Part shown: in pieces, positions 18,668 through 25,873 of the stretch
Layout of the letters: every line of letters begins with the position of its first letter
How positions within the stretch are numbered: position 1 is the stretch's first letter
Source: an uncultured Sunxiuqinia sp.
Lineage (GTDB): Bacteria; Bacteroidota; Bacteroidia; Bacteroidales; Prolixibacteraceae
Direction of reading: 5' to 3'
Assembly: GCF_963678245.1 (NCBI RefSeq)
Contig: NZ_OY782772.1
Coordinates: 62,001-126,000, forward strand
Length of the DNA: 64,000 nt
Program-made: the position numbers and the translations under genes
The notes under the pieces: generated by a model
What the model saw: only the letters and a program-made list of their open reading frames with translations
Told to the model about the DNA's origin: nothing
The model's database searches: none

Positions 18668-19183
18668 ATGAAAGAAACTAAAAAATACATGAATCCATAC
18701 CTCGGTGGAGTTTTGCTGGGATTGGTTTTGATTGTTGCCTTTTGGGTTTCGGGGCGTGGTTTAGGCGCGAGTGGTGCACCAAAAGCTGCATTGGTTGCAG
18801 GGATCAATGCTATTGCTCCTTCGCATACCGCGAACACCGCTTTTTACCAAGAGTACCTGGGCGGACATGCGCATCCGTTGAAGTCGTGGTTGGTGTTTGA
18901 GATGCTGGGGGTACTGGTTGGCGGGTTCCTTTCGGGAGCTGTGGCAGGCCGTTTGAAATTTAAAGTTGAAAAAGGCCCCAATGTAACCAGCAAAGTAAGG
19001 ATCATTTTCGCTGTGTTTGGCGGGATTCTGTTTGGGTTTGGTTCGCAAATGGGGCGTGGCTGTACCAGTGGATCGGCACTCACCGGAATGGCGGTGCTTT
19101 CGGCCGGAGGTTTTATTACCATGGCAGCGATTTTTGGAGCTGCTTTTGGCATGGCCTATTTTGTTCGAAAACTTTGGCTTTAA
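18668..19183 (+). CDS. YeeE/YedE family transporter half (N-terminal-type)
   Basis: A 171-residue membrane protein with four to five hydrophobic segments. The family hallmark GSQMGRGCTSGSALTG carries the conserved cysteine (about residue 137). YeeE/YedE (TsuA-like) proteins move thiosulfate or related sulfur species through a cysteine-lined path. Full-length members are about 350 residues, and here the family is split over this and the next gene. The gap to the second half is 43 bp. The position after a polysulfide/thiosulfate-type oxidoreductase fits substrate supply or sulfur trafficking. Confidence 0.88.
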   Translation: MKETKKYMNPYLGGVLLGLVLIVAFWVSGRGLGASGAPKAALVAGINAIAPSHTANTAFYQEYLGGHAHPLKSWLVFEMLGVLVGGFLSGAVAGRLKFKVEKGPNVTSKVRIIFAVFGGILFGFGSQMGRGCTSGSALTGMAVLSAGGFITMAAIFGAAFGMAYFVRKLWL

Positions 19184-19226
19184 TTCAACCATTCATTCAT
19201 TCAATTACGCAATAATTCAATCTATT

Positions 19227-19832
19227 ATGGGACCATTAATTGTAAACGAAATAATATCATCCAATACCAATTTACTCCTGGCCTTTTTTATTGGCATCGG
19301 CTTTGGCTTTGTGCTCGAAGCCAATGGATTTTCATCCAGCCGCCGCTTGGCCGGTATGTTTTATGGCTACGACACGACTGTGCTTAAAGTGTTTTTTACC
19401 GCTGCTATTACTGCAGGAATCGGCCTCTTGTTTTTAAGCCTTTTTGGGTGGATCGATCTCAGCTTCATCTATATTAACCCAACATTTCTTTGGTCGGCTA
19501 TTGGCGGAGGAGTAATTATGGGTGCCGGCTTTATTTTGGGTGGTTATTGCCCGGGAACTTCCTTCTGTGCGGCTGCCATTGGTAAGCTTGATGCATTGGC
19601 TTTTATTGGAGGAATCCTGATTGGTATTGTCATTTTTATGGAAGGCTACCCGTTGTGGGAAGGCTTCTTTAAAGCGAAATATATGGGAAGCCCGTTGTTA
19701 AGCGACTGGCTGAATATGTCACGCGGACTTTTGGCATTTTTAATTGCTATTGTGGCAGTCGGGATGTTTTGGGTTGGAGAATGGGCTGAGAAAAAATTTG
19801 CCCGTGATGATTACGAAATCAATCAGCACTAA
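19227..19832 (+). CDS. YeeE/YedE family transporter half (C-terminal-type)
   Basis: A 201-residue membrane protein starting at the ATG at 19227; the open frame upstream overlaps the previous gene and is not used. It has about five hydrophobic segments. The signature GGYCPGTSFCAAAIGKLDAL contains two conserved cysteines of the family's second repeat. It pairs with the preceding half to make one likely sulfur-compound permease. The C-terminal tail is cytoplasmic and charged. It ends 43 bp before the rhodanese-like gene. Confidence 0.88.
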   Translation: MGPLIVNEIISSNTNLLLAFFIGIGFGFVLEANGFSSSRRLAGMFYGYDTTVLKVFFTAAITAGIGLLFLSLFGWIDLSFIYINPTFLWSAIGGGVIMGAGFILGGYCPGTSFCAAAIGKLDALAFIGGILIGIVIFMEGYPLWEGFFKAKYMGSPLLSDWLNMSRGLLAFLIAIVAVGMFWVGEWAEKKFARDDYEINQH

Positions 19833-19875
19833 GCTTCAATCATTCAATTGTTGAAAATTAAAAAAAATTAAAACG

Positions 19876-20505
19876 ATGAAACCAAGACTAATATTAGCAA
19901 GTGTTATTTTACCGTTGGGACTGATCATCGCCGCAGTTCCGCCAAATACCACCAAAGCCTATAAATTAACCGCCGAGCAACTTCTCAACGAAGTTCGGGA
20001 AAATTTACAATTTATTCATCCCGACCAGGTGGCTGATATGTTGATTCAGAAAGATCCTTCGTTACAGCTGATTGATGTAAGAAGTAAGGCTGAATTCGAA
20101 AAGTTTAGCCTGCCGGGAGCGATTAATGTTCCGTTGGAAAACTTGCTCTCCGAAGATTACGAGTATTACATTAATCAGGATGTGAAGTTGAATGTGTTTT
20201 ATTCTAACGGATCGACTGACGCTAACGAAGCCTGGATGATTACCCGCCAGTTGGGGTACAAAAACAACTATGTGCTACAGGGAGGCTTAAACTACTGGGT
20301 GGAGACGATTATGAATCCTGAAAAACCCGCTTCAACCAGCCCGAATGAAGAGATCGCAAAATACGACTTTCGGAAAGCTGCAAGCTCTGCTCTTGGTGGA
20401 GGTGGTGGTGACATCGCGCCAGCTGCCACCGAACTGGATGCACCGGCAGCAGCACCTCCGGTAATTAAAAATAAAAAGAAAAAGCACGTGCAAGGCGGAT
20501 GCTAA
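19876..20505 (+). CDS. Exported rhodanese-like protein with degenerate active site and C-terminal Cys
   Basis: A 209-residue protein with an N-terminal hydrophobic segment (LILASVILPLGLIIAAV), so likely periplasmic or membrane-anchored. A single rhodanese domain spans about residues 45-147, with LQLIDVRSKAEFEKFSLPGA and QGGLNYWVE. The active-site loop reads VFYSNGSTDA, with tyrosine (Tyr109) at the place of the catalytic cysteine. A glycine/alanine/proline-rich linker and a lysine cluster lead to the C-terminus HVQGGC. Cys209, the very last residue, is the only cysteine in the protein. It is the last gene of the sulfur operon, so a role in sulfur trafficking is likely. It is either a non-catalytic binding domain or a carrier using its terminal thiol (inference). 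Confidence 0.85.
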   Translation: MKPRLILASVILPLGLIIAAVPPNTTKAYKLTAEQLLNEVRENLQFIHPDQVADMLIQKDPSLQLIDVRSKAEFEKFSLPGAINVPLENLLSEDYEYYINQDVKLNVFYSNGSTDANEAWMITRQLGYKNNYVLQGGLNYWVETIMNPEKPASTSPNEEIAKYDFRKAASSALGGGGGDIAPAATELDAPAAAPPVIKNKKKKHVQGGC

Positions 20506-20506
20506 C

Positions 20507-20567
20507 GCATGACTGGGAAGAAAACCAAAAATCAGAAAGACTGTCCGAAAGGATGGTCTTTTTTTTT
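20507..20567. repeat. Left copy of diverged direct repeat bracketing the accessory segment
   Basis: Starts GCAT-GAC-TGGGAAGAAA and continues through AAAAATCAGAAAGACTG to the T run of a terminator. A related copy in the same orientation lies at 29516-29569, with GCAT-TGGGAAGAAA, AAAAATTAGAAAGACTG and a matching GAAAGGA...CTTTTTT end. By eye they match at roughly four of five positions with a few small gaps. They flank the AT-rich accessory region. Confidence 0.55.
20538..20567 (+). terminator. Terminator of the sulfur operon
   Basis: Stem AGACTGTCC / GGATGGTCT (with G-T wobbles) around a GAAA tetraloop, followed by nine T. It lies 32 bp downstream of the rhodanese-like stop codon. Confidence 0.8.
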
Positions 20568-20793
20568 GTTTGTTATTTCTGAGTACCGCCGCGACGAACG
20601 CTCCGGCTTTTCTTCAGATAAACAGATGAGTGTTCAGAAAAAAAGAAGAACTGACGGAAGTGATTATTATGAGCATTTGATTATCTTGTGACTTGATACA
20701 ATGGTGACAAAAATAGTGTCATTTCCAAGTAAATAATACCTTTTGTCACACGGATAGAAAAAATAAATGGAATAAAAGTTCTGTTTCACATAC

Positions 20794-20800
20794 GTTAGGC
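20794..20800 (+). other. Left cassette junction (GTTAGGC core)
   Basis: GTTAGGC matches the integron core-site consensus GTTRRRY perfectly, 20 bp before the first cassette gene. The inferred crossover is after G20794. Its 5' sequence TTAGGCT is matched, with one mismatch, by the AGGCTAAC box at the end of the first cassette. No attI site or upstream attC could be recognised to its left. A small hairpin (GTGACA/TGTCAT near 20704-20722) is present there, of unknown meaning. Confidence 0.55.
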
Positions 20801-20819
20801 TCAATTTAAATCAGGAACT

Positions 20820-21479
20820 ATGATGAAAATTATAATAATTGGGATAGCATTTCTATTCATGAACCAAGTTTATGGACAAGAATGTAATTGTATAGATAAT
20901 TCCTTTTCATCTAAAAATGATTCTCCTATTGCTTTTTCTAAAATAGGAAATGAAGACGTTGCATTTTGCGGTTACAAATATGATGAAATAGGAAAACTTA
21001 AAAGTGACTCTAGTTTTATAGGTTGTGGATATGAGATAATTCTTTGTAGTGAGAAAAAATCAATTTTTGAAGTAGGAGAATTTTATACGGATTCGATAAA
21101 AATAAGAAAGAATGGATTTGATATTTTTAGAACTGAAAACTTCCCTTATGGTCAAGGAGAAAAATATAATGAAATTCCAGTTTTAAAGTTTTCATTTTCG
21201 ACTATTGAAAATAAAATACAAATTGACACTATATTCGCAATCCCAGACTACTACATTTCAAATGAATACTTTAAAAAGCTGGAATTGATTATTGAAACAA
21301 TAAAAAAGGACACAGGATATCCAACAAGATATCCCGACTTCAATCTTCATTACCTATTTCTAAAGGCTGTATCTGACAAGAAATTTGAACGCAAGTTTAT
21401 TGACTCGGGACCTTATGATGGCTATTTGGCAGTTATTTATAGGAATTTTGTTGAATATTTATCAAATCAAAATGAATAA
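20820..21479 (+). CDS. Exported hypothetical protein (cassette 1)
   Basis: A 219-residue protein of unknown function. The N-terminus MMKIIIIGIAFLFMNQVYGQ is a signal peptide with a typical Bacteroidota cleavage before QE. Five cysteines are in the first 75 mature residues (ECNCIDN, FCGYKY, GCGYEIILC), which could form disulfides in the periplasm. No family was recognised. The gene begins 20 bp after the GTT core and ends 8 bp before the first attC-like site, filling the cassette tightly as expected of integron cassettes. Base composition is AT-rich compared with the operon to the left. No promoter was seen in the short leader. Confidence 0.75.
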   Translation: MMKIIIIGIAFLFMNQVYGQECNCIDNSFSSKNDSPIAFSKIGNEDVAFCGYKYDEIGKLKSDSSFIGCGYEIILCSEKKSIFEVGEFYTDSIKIRKNGFDIFRTENFPYGQGEKYNEIPVLKFSFSTIENKIQIDTIFAIPDYYISNEYFKKLELIIETIKKDTGYPTRYPDFNLHYLFLKAVSDKKFERKFIDSGPYDGYLAVIYRNFVEYLSNQNE

Positions 21480-21487
21480 AAAACAGA

Positions 21488-21620
21488 GGCTAACACAGTA
21501 CATATTTCAGAGCGGGGTTGGTGCGGCTTTCAACTGCGGATTCTTGCATCGCAGCTCCGTGTCCTTCGGACAGGAACGCTCTTCGAAATCCGCCCCGACA
21601 ACATGTTTCAACCGTTATGT
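21488..21620 (+). repeat. attC-like site 1
   Basis: A 133 bp imperfect palindrome. The left box GGCTAAC (21488-21494) complements the start of cassette 1 (GTTAGGC) with one mismatch. The right core is GTTATGT (21614-21620). The centre contains a TGTCC-TTC-GGACA hairpin. Outer arms include AGTACAT near the left and ACATGT near the right. It is closely similar to site 4. Confidence 0.72.
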
Positions 21621-21735
21621 CCAAGCTTGAAAATCGTGCCAAAATTCAACATTTGAACAAATTTCAAAGTTTTAGAGAGAAATGTCCAAAATTGAATATG
21701 CCAACTGTCTTTTGAATGAACTAAAACATTTTACA

Positions 21736-22083
21736 ATGAAAAAATATTTATTACTTCTTCATGAAGACATCGAAAAAATGCAAAATCTTTCACCTAAAGA
21801 AATGGAGGAATTGACAAATTCCCATATGGCTTGGGCCGAAAAGTTAGGCAAATCGGGACATCTTATTTCTGGCGAGGGACTTGAAGAAAATAGCGTACAG
21901 ATTTCTGGAAAGGACAGTATCGTGAAAGATGGAACATTCTTGGAATCCAAAGAAATGATTGGCGGCTACTATTTACTACAAGCCAAAGATTTAAAAACGG
22001 TTATAGAATTGGCAAAAGGTTGTCCTTGCCACTTATGGGGTGGAACTACCGAAATCAGACCGATAATGGAATATGAAGAATAA
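21736..22083 (+). CDS. YCII/DGPF-family protein (cassette 2)
   Basis: A 115-residue protein of the YCII-related (DGPF) family. It opens MKKYLLLLHEDIEKMQNLSP and has the block ISGKDSIVKDGTFLESKEMIGGYYLLQAKDLKTVIELAKGCP, in which GGYY is typical. The ATG at 21736 is chosen because it gives the usual YCII N-terminus; the open frame extends 18 codons upstream without similarity. Its last codons overlap the following sigma-factor gene by 11 bp. YCII/DGPF proteins are the standard genomic partner of ECF42-type sigma factors, so the pair is a known module. The biochemical role is not established. Confidence 0.85.
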   Translation: MKKYLLLLHEDIEKMQNLSPKEMEELTNSHMAWAEKLGKSGHLISGEGLEENSVQISGKDSIVKDGTFLESKEMIGGYYLLQAKDLKTVIELAKGCPCHLWGGTTEIRPIMEYEE

Positions 22084-23296
22084 AATATCTTCGGTTGTCG
22101 AATCGAGTTACAGAGCTTTTTACGGAAAGTTATTTTCAGCTCTTTTCAGTCAATTCGGAGCTAATTATGTAAGTGAAATTGAAGATGCAATTCAAAATTC
22201 ATTTTACAAATCTTTAAAAAGTTGGAACCCAAACCAAGTTCCCGGCAACAAAGAAAATTGGCTTTTTATTGTTGCCCGAAATGATGTTTTGAACCAGATA
22301 AAAAAAGACAGCCGACTGCAATCGCAATCTGATTTAAAAACTAAGGTAGAAGCAGAAAATCCCAAAGAAGATTTAAGGCTAAAAACTATTTTATTCTTAT
22401 CTAAGTCCAAAAAGGTATCTTCAAAAGTAAAAGTGATTTTTGTTCTGAAAAATATCTTTGGACTGCATATCAAAGAAATTAGCGAATGTACTTTACTATC
22501 TCAAGATGCTATTTACAAAAGCATAAACAGAGCTAAAAAAGACTTTCGACAATCGACAAAAGATGCAAATTTTGATTTGACTTTTGAGCAAATAGCTGAT
22601 AAAGAAATTGAAATTGTAGAAGAAATTCTATATGCAGTTTTCAATATTGGTTTTGACTCTTTCAACGAGAAAACCAATTCAATTATCAATGAAGATTTGT
22701 GTTTAGAGGCTTTATCACTTTCAAAAATTTTGTCCGACAAATTTCAGCGAGTAACAACAAAAAATCTTCTTGCATTATTTTGTTTTCATCTTGCAAGAAT
22801 TCCGGCAAAGATTAAAAATGACAAAATCATTTCATTCTTTGAGCAGGACAAAACCAATTGGAACTACGACTTTGTCAAATTAGGTTTCCACTACATGGAA
22901 AACCCTGAAAAGCTCAATAAATATTACATAGAAGCTTTGATTGCAAGTAAGCATATGACGGCGACGAAGAACGACATTGAACATTGGAACGAAATAATAA
23001 AACTATACCAATTATTAATTTCGGTTTCAAATTCGCCCATTACGAAATTGAACCTTTGTTATTGTTTAATTAAGGTGCAGAGAATCGAGGAGGCAAAAGA
23101 ATTATTGAAAATTGTCGAAAATGAATTACCTGACGAACACATCTATCTTTCTTTGGTAAAGGCTAACATTTTCTCAAACAAACAAACCATGGAATCCAAA
23201 AAAATAATTAACCAAGTATTAAAAAACATTAACCAAAAAATCAGACGGGAATATATATTAGAAAATATGCCAACTGACCTCTGGATAGAACATTGA
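22073..23296 (+). CDS. ECF sigma factor with TPR-like C-terminal extension (ECF42-like)
   Basis: A 407-residue protein. Sigma region 2 lies near residues 15-75 (EDAIQNSFYKSLKSWNPNQV, NKENWLFIVARNDVLNQIKK) and region 4 near 105-155 (HIKEISECTLLSQDAIYKSI). A long helical extension of about 240 residues follows, resembling the TPR-like domain of ECF42 sigma factors. This group is known for linkage to YCII/DGPF genes and regulation through the C-terminal domain rather than an anti-sigma factor. The start overlaps the YCII gene by 11 bp and the stop is 4 bp from the next gene, so the three are one operon inside one cassette. Target promoters are unknown. Confidence 0.87.
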   Translation: MKNKISSVVESSYRAFYGKLFSALFSQFGANYVSEIEDAIQNSFYKSLKSWNPNQVPGNKENWLFIVARNDVLNQIKKDSRLQSQSDLKTKVEAENPKEDLRLKTILFLSKSKKVSSKVKVIFVLKNIFGLHIKEISECTLLSQDAIYKSINRAKKDFRQSTKDANFDLTFEQIADKEIEIVEEILYAVFNIGFDSFNEKTNSIINEDLCLEALSLSKILSDKFQRVTTKNLLALFCFHLARIPAKIKNDKIISFFEQDKTNWNYDFVKLGFHYMENPEKLNKYYIEALIASKHMTATKNDIEHWNEIIKLYQLLISVSNSPITKLNLCYCLIKVQRIEEAKELLKIVENELPDEHIYLSLVKANIFSNKQTMESKKIINQVLKNINQKIRREYILENMPTDLWIEH

Positions 23297-23300
23297 AATT

Positions 23301-23744
23301 ATGCGAACACTACTTGTAACTCTAATCATGATATTTACGATATCTTGTACAGAAGAGAGCGACTTTTCAAAACAAAAAGGCAAAAACCAAAAAGTAGTTG
23401 AACAGTATTTTGAACATTTCAATAATCACGATTGGCAAAAAATGATAGATATGTATATTGAAAAAGCGGAATTTAAAGACCCTTCACTTGGCTCGGGAAT
23501 TGTTAAGATGATCAAAGCCGAAACGATTGTCAAGTGTTTGGAAATGAGTGCAATATTTTCTGACATACACGACAGAATAGTCCAAACCTATCCTTCGGGC
23601 GAAAAAAATATAATTGTGGAATTTATATCGAGCGGAACTACACGTGAAAACTCGAAATTTGAATTACCAATTTGTGCAATTTTCACAATCGAAAATGGGA
23701 AAATTACAAAAGATTTTTCGTATTTTGACAATTTTGAAGAATAA
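23301..23744 (+). CDS. SnoaL/NTF2-like lipoprotein (cassette 2)
   Basis: A 147-residue protein with a lipoprotein signal (TLLVTLIMIFTISC, cysteine at residue 16) and a SnoaL/NTF2-like fold signature: VVEQYFEHFNNHDWQKMIDMYIEKAEFKDPSLG and a C-terminal IFTIENGKITKDFSYFD. Members are small barrels that bind ligands or catalyse simple reactions; a function cannot be assigned here. It lies 4 bp after the sigma-factor gene and ends 8 bp before the second attC-like site. Its likely place is the periplasmic face of a membrane. Confidence 0.8.
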   Translation: MRTLLVTLIMIFTISCTEESDFSKQKGKNQKVVEQYFEHFNNHDWQKMIDMYIEKAEFKDPSLGSGIVKMIKAETIVKCLEMSAIFSDIHDRIVQTYPSGEKNIIVEFISSGTTRENSKFELPICAIFTIENGKITKDFSYFDNFEE

Positions 23745-23752
23745 AATACTAC

Positions 23753-23883
23753 ACATAACAATGTACATGCAAAATAGAAGAAACGCTAATAAAATCAGGG
23801 GTTTCGGATTGTGTCAAAGTTTGTGACTAACAGAAAATTTCGTGCTTAGAAATCGCCTACTTTTTATATACTAACCGTTGTGG
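23753..23883 (+). repeat. attC-like site 2
   Basis: 131 bp. The left box ACATAAC (23753-23759) is the exact complement of the start of cassette 2, GTTATGT at 21614-21620. The right core is GTTGTGG (23877-23883). Its interior is AT-rich and diverged from sites 1, 3 and 4, but the end boxes and total length agree. Confidence 0.68.
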
Positions 23884-23927
23884 GTGATTAAATAAAAACG
23901 GCATAAAACGTTGAAAATATTACAGAA

Positions 23928-24782
23928 ATGGTAAAAGAAAAAGTATTATTAGCAGGAGCTACTGGATATTTAGGACGATTCATAACTCAAGAATTAATTG
24001 ACGGAGATTATGAAACAAAAATTGTTGTTCGTAATAAAGAAAAAGTAAAACTCAAGGCTCCGCATCTTGAGATTATAGAAGCACAAGTAACGAACCCTGA
24101 TAGCTTAAAAGATATTTGCAAAAATGTAGATATTGTAATAAGCTCGGTTGGAATTACAAGACAAAAAGATGGATTAACTTATATGGATGTCGATTATCAG
24201 GCAAATGTAAACTTGATTAATGAAGCAAAAAAAAGTGGAGTTAAAAAATTCATCTACATATCCGTTTTAAACGGAGAAAAACTTAGAAACCTGAAAATTT
24301 GTGATGCAAAAGAAAAACTAGGAGATTATTTGAAAACTTCTGGATTAAATTACTGCATAATTCGACCGAATGGATTTTTTTCGGATATGGCAGATTTTCT
24401 TAAAATGGCAAAAGGTGGAAGAGTTTATTTGTTTGGAGACGGTAAATTAAAACTCAATCCAATTCACGGAAAAGATTTAGCAAAAGAGGTCGTTAATGCT
24501 ATCAACCAAGAGAAAAAAGAAATAAATATCGGCGGTCCTGATTTGCTTTCCCAAAACGAAATTGCTGAATTAGCATTGAAAGCATACGGGAATAAAATTA
24601 GAATTGTTCATTTGCCTGATTGGATAAGAAAATTTGCCCTTTGGAGCGTTCGGACATTTACAAGTTCAAAAACGTATGGTCCGATTGAATTTTTTATGAC
24701 AACTATGGTTATGGATATGACAGCGCCACTATTTGGAGAAGAGAAATTAGAGATTTTTTTTAATAACAAGGCGAGAAAATAA
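23928..24782 (+). CDS. NAD(P)-binding SDR, NmrA/atypical epimerase type (cassette 3)
   Basis: A 284-residue atypical short-chain dehydrogenase. The dinucleotide-binding motif GATGYLGRF is at residues 10-18, with VDIVISSVGITRQ and GVKKFIYISVLNG later. The typical YxxxK of classical SDRs is not obvious, as in NmrA/complex-I-like NAD(P)-binding proteins. No signal peptide, so cytoplasmic. It starts 45 bp after the second cassette junction and ends 11 bp before the third attC-like site. Substrate unknown. Confidence 0.88.
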   Translation: MVKEKVLLAGATGYLGRFITQELIDGDYETKIVVRNKEKVKLKAPHLEIIEAQVTNPDSLKDICKNVDIVISSVGITRQKDGLTYMDVDYQANVNLINEAKKSGVKKFIYISVLNGEKLRNLKICDAKEKLGDYLKTSGLNYCIIRPNGFFSDMADFLKMAKGGRVYLFGDGKLKLNPIHGKDLAKEVVNAINQEKKEINIGGPDLLSQNEIAELALKAYGNKIRIVHLPDWIRKFALWSVRTFTSSKTYGPIEFFMTTMVMDMTAPLFGEEKLEIFFNNKARK

Positions 24783-24793
24783 ATAAAAACGAC

Positions 24794-24922
24794 CCATAAC
24801 AATTGTGAATTGCATTGAGGGTCGTGGTATGTCCCACGCTGAATTCCCGCAATGTCGTTCCGTCCGGCAGGATAGGAACGCTTTCCGAAAACCGCCCCTA
24901 CAACATACATTCTACGTTGGCA
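24794..24922 (+). repeat. attC-like site 3
   Basis: 129 bp. The left box CCATAAC, extended ACCCATAAC, complements the start of cassette 3 (GTTGTGGGT at 23877-23885) at eight of nine positions, the odd one being a G-T wobble. The right core is GTTGGCA (24916-24922). The right half, with GGAACGCTTTCCGAAAACCGCCCC and CAACATACAT, matches sites 1 and 4. Confidence 0.68.
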
Positions 24923-24989
24923 AAAATCTGACGCAACCTAATTGAGAAAGATGTAATCTATAAAATATAAAAATTTTAAATCGCCAAAC

Positions 24990-25661
24990 ATGAAAAAGCT
25001 ATTATTATTTTTTGTTCCTGCATTATTCTTATTCTTTTCTTGTGAACAAGATGACATCTTTTCCAGAATAGAAAACACAACAAACGGAGAAAAATGGACA
25101 CTTCAAATAGGAAGTTCTCCAACTGAAGTTTACAACCAACTTCAAGATTTAGGATTAGAAAAAGAAATTGGTACTGTCGCAATAGTATATAGAAAGCCCT
25201 ATTCAAATCCAAAAGAACTCCAGAATATTTTTCCCTTTTACAGGACTGTTACCTTGGAAACAAAATCGGGAATTGTAAAACGGGCTGTTGTCGGACTTAA
25301 TCAAGGTAAGGTTAGTTCCATTGAGACTGGTGGAGCTATGTTAGAATCTAGTTCCTCATGGCCTTCAGACACACCTGATGACATTACAATCCACATTAAT
25401 GACCAGACAGATGTAATGTATCAAAAATTATTGTCTATTTGGCAAATATCTCCATACAATGATTATCAGATTATTCTTCCAGACAAGTCATTGGAAGATT
25501 CTTTCGACCCAAACATGGCTAATTACGACGAATGGGCATTTGATTTTTCGGAAAACATCAGAACAAACAAAATTGGCCGGTCTTTCGTGAGATTATTTTT
25601 CAACGATAAAAAACTGGTTAAAATCAGAGAGGAATATTATGAGAACGAGGTTGTCAATTAG
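24990..25661 (+). CDS. Hypothetical lipoprotein (cassette 4)
   Basis: A 223-residue protein with a clear lipoprotein signal: MKKLLLFFVPALFLFFSCEQDD, cysteine at residue 18. No recognised domain. The mature part contains WTLQIGSSPTEVYNQLQDLG, a pattern seen in small BamE/SmpA-like or PepSY-like modules, but this is too weak to assign. It begins 67 bp after the cassette 4 core and ends about 57 bp before attC-like site 4. Transcription is codirectional with the other cassettes. Confidence 0.75.
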   Translation: MKKLLLFFVPALFLFFSCEQDDIFSRIENTTNGEKWTLQIGSSPTEVYNQLQDLGLEKEIGTVAIVYRKPYSNPKELQNIFPFYRTVTLETKSGIVKRAVVGLNQGKVSSIETGGAMLESSSSWPSDTPDDITIHINDQTDVMYQKLLSIWQISPYNDYQIILPDKSLEDSFDPNMANYDEWAFDFSENIRTNKIGRSFVRLFFNDKKLVKIREEYYENEVVN

Positions 25662-25717
25662 TATAATCTGATAGTAGACTAGAGTTATTCAACTTATTAA
25701 GAATAAATAAAAACTGT

Positions 25718-25848
25718 TGCCAACACAGTACATATTGCAATACGGGGTTCGTGCGGTGTCGTTCACTGGATTCTTGTTCGCAGTTCCGCGTCCTTCGGAC
25801 CGGAACGCACTCCGAAAACCGCCCGATAACATGTACCGCCCGTTAGTC
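25718..25848 (+). repeat. attC-like site 4
   Basis: 131 bp. The left box TGCCAAC, extended TTGCCAAC, exactly complements the start of cassette 4 (GTTGGCAA at 24916-24923). The right core is GTTAGTC (25842-25848). A GTCC-TTC-GGAC hairpin lies in the centre, and AGTACAT/ATGTAC form part of the outer arms. Most similar to site 1. Confidence 0.72.
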
Positions 25849-25873
25849 AGAATTGAAAAACAGAGCGACACCT

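Noticed and set aside
19017-19226. N-terminal 70 codons of the open frame of the second YeeE-like gene
   Set aside because: They overlap the first YeeE half in another frame; the ATG at 19227 gives the normal family start.
21385-21715. Small ORFs across attC-like site 1
   Set aside because: They run through a palindromic non-coding element and overlap the end of the cassette 1 gene in another frame.
24608-24910. 100-codon minus-strand ORF across the SDR end and attC-like site 3
   Set aside because: Antisense to a well-supported gene and to the palindrome; no independent evidence.
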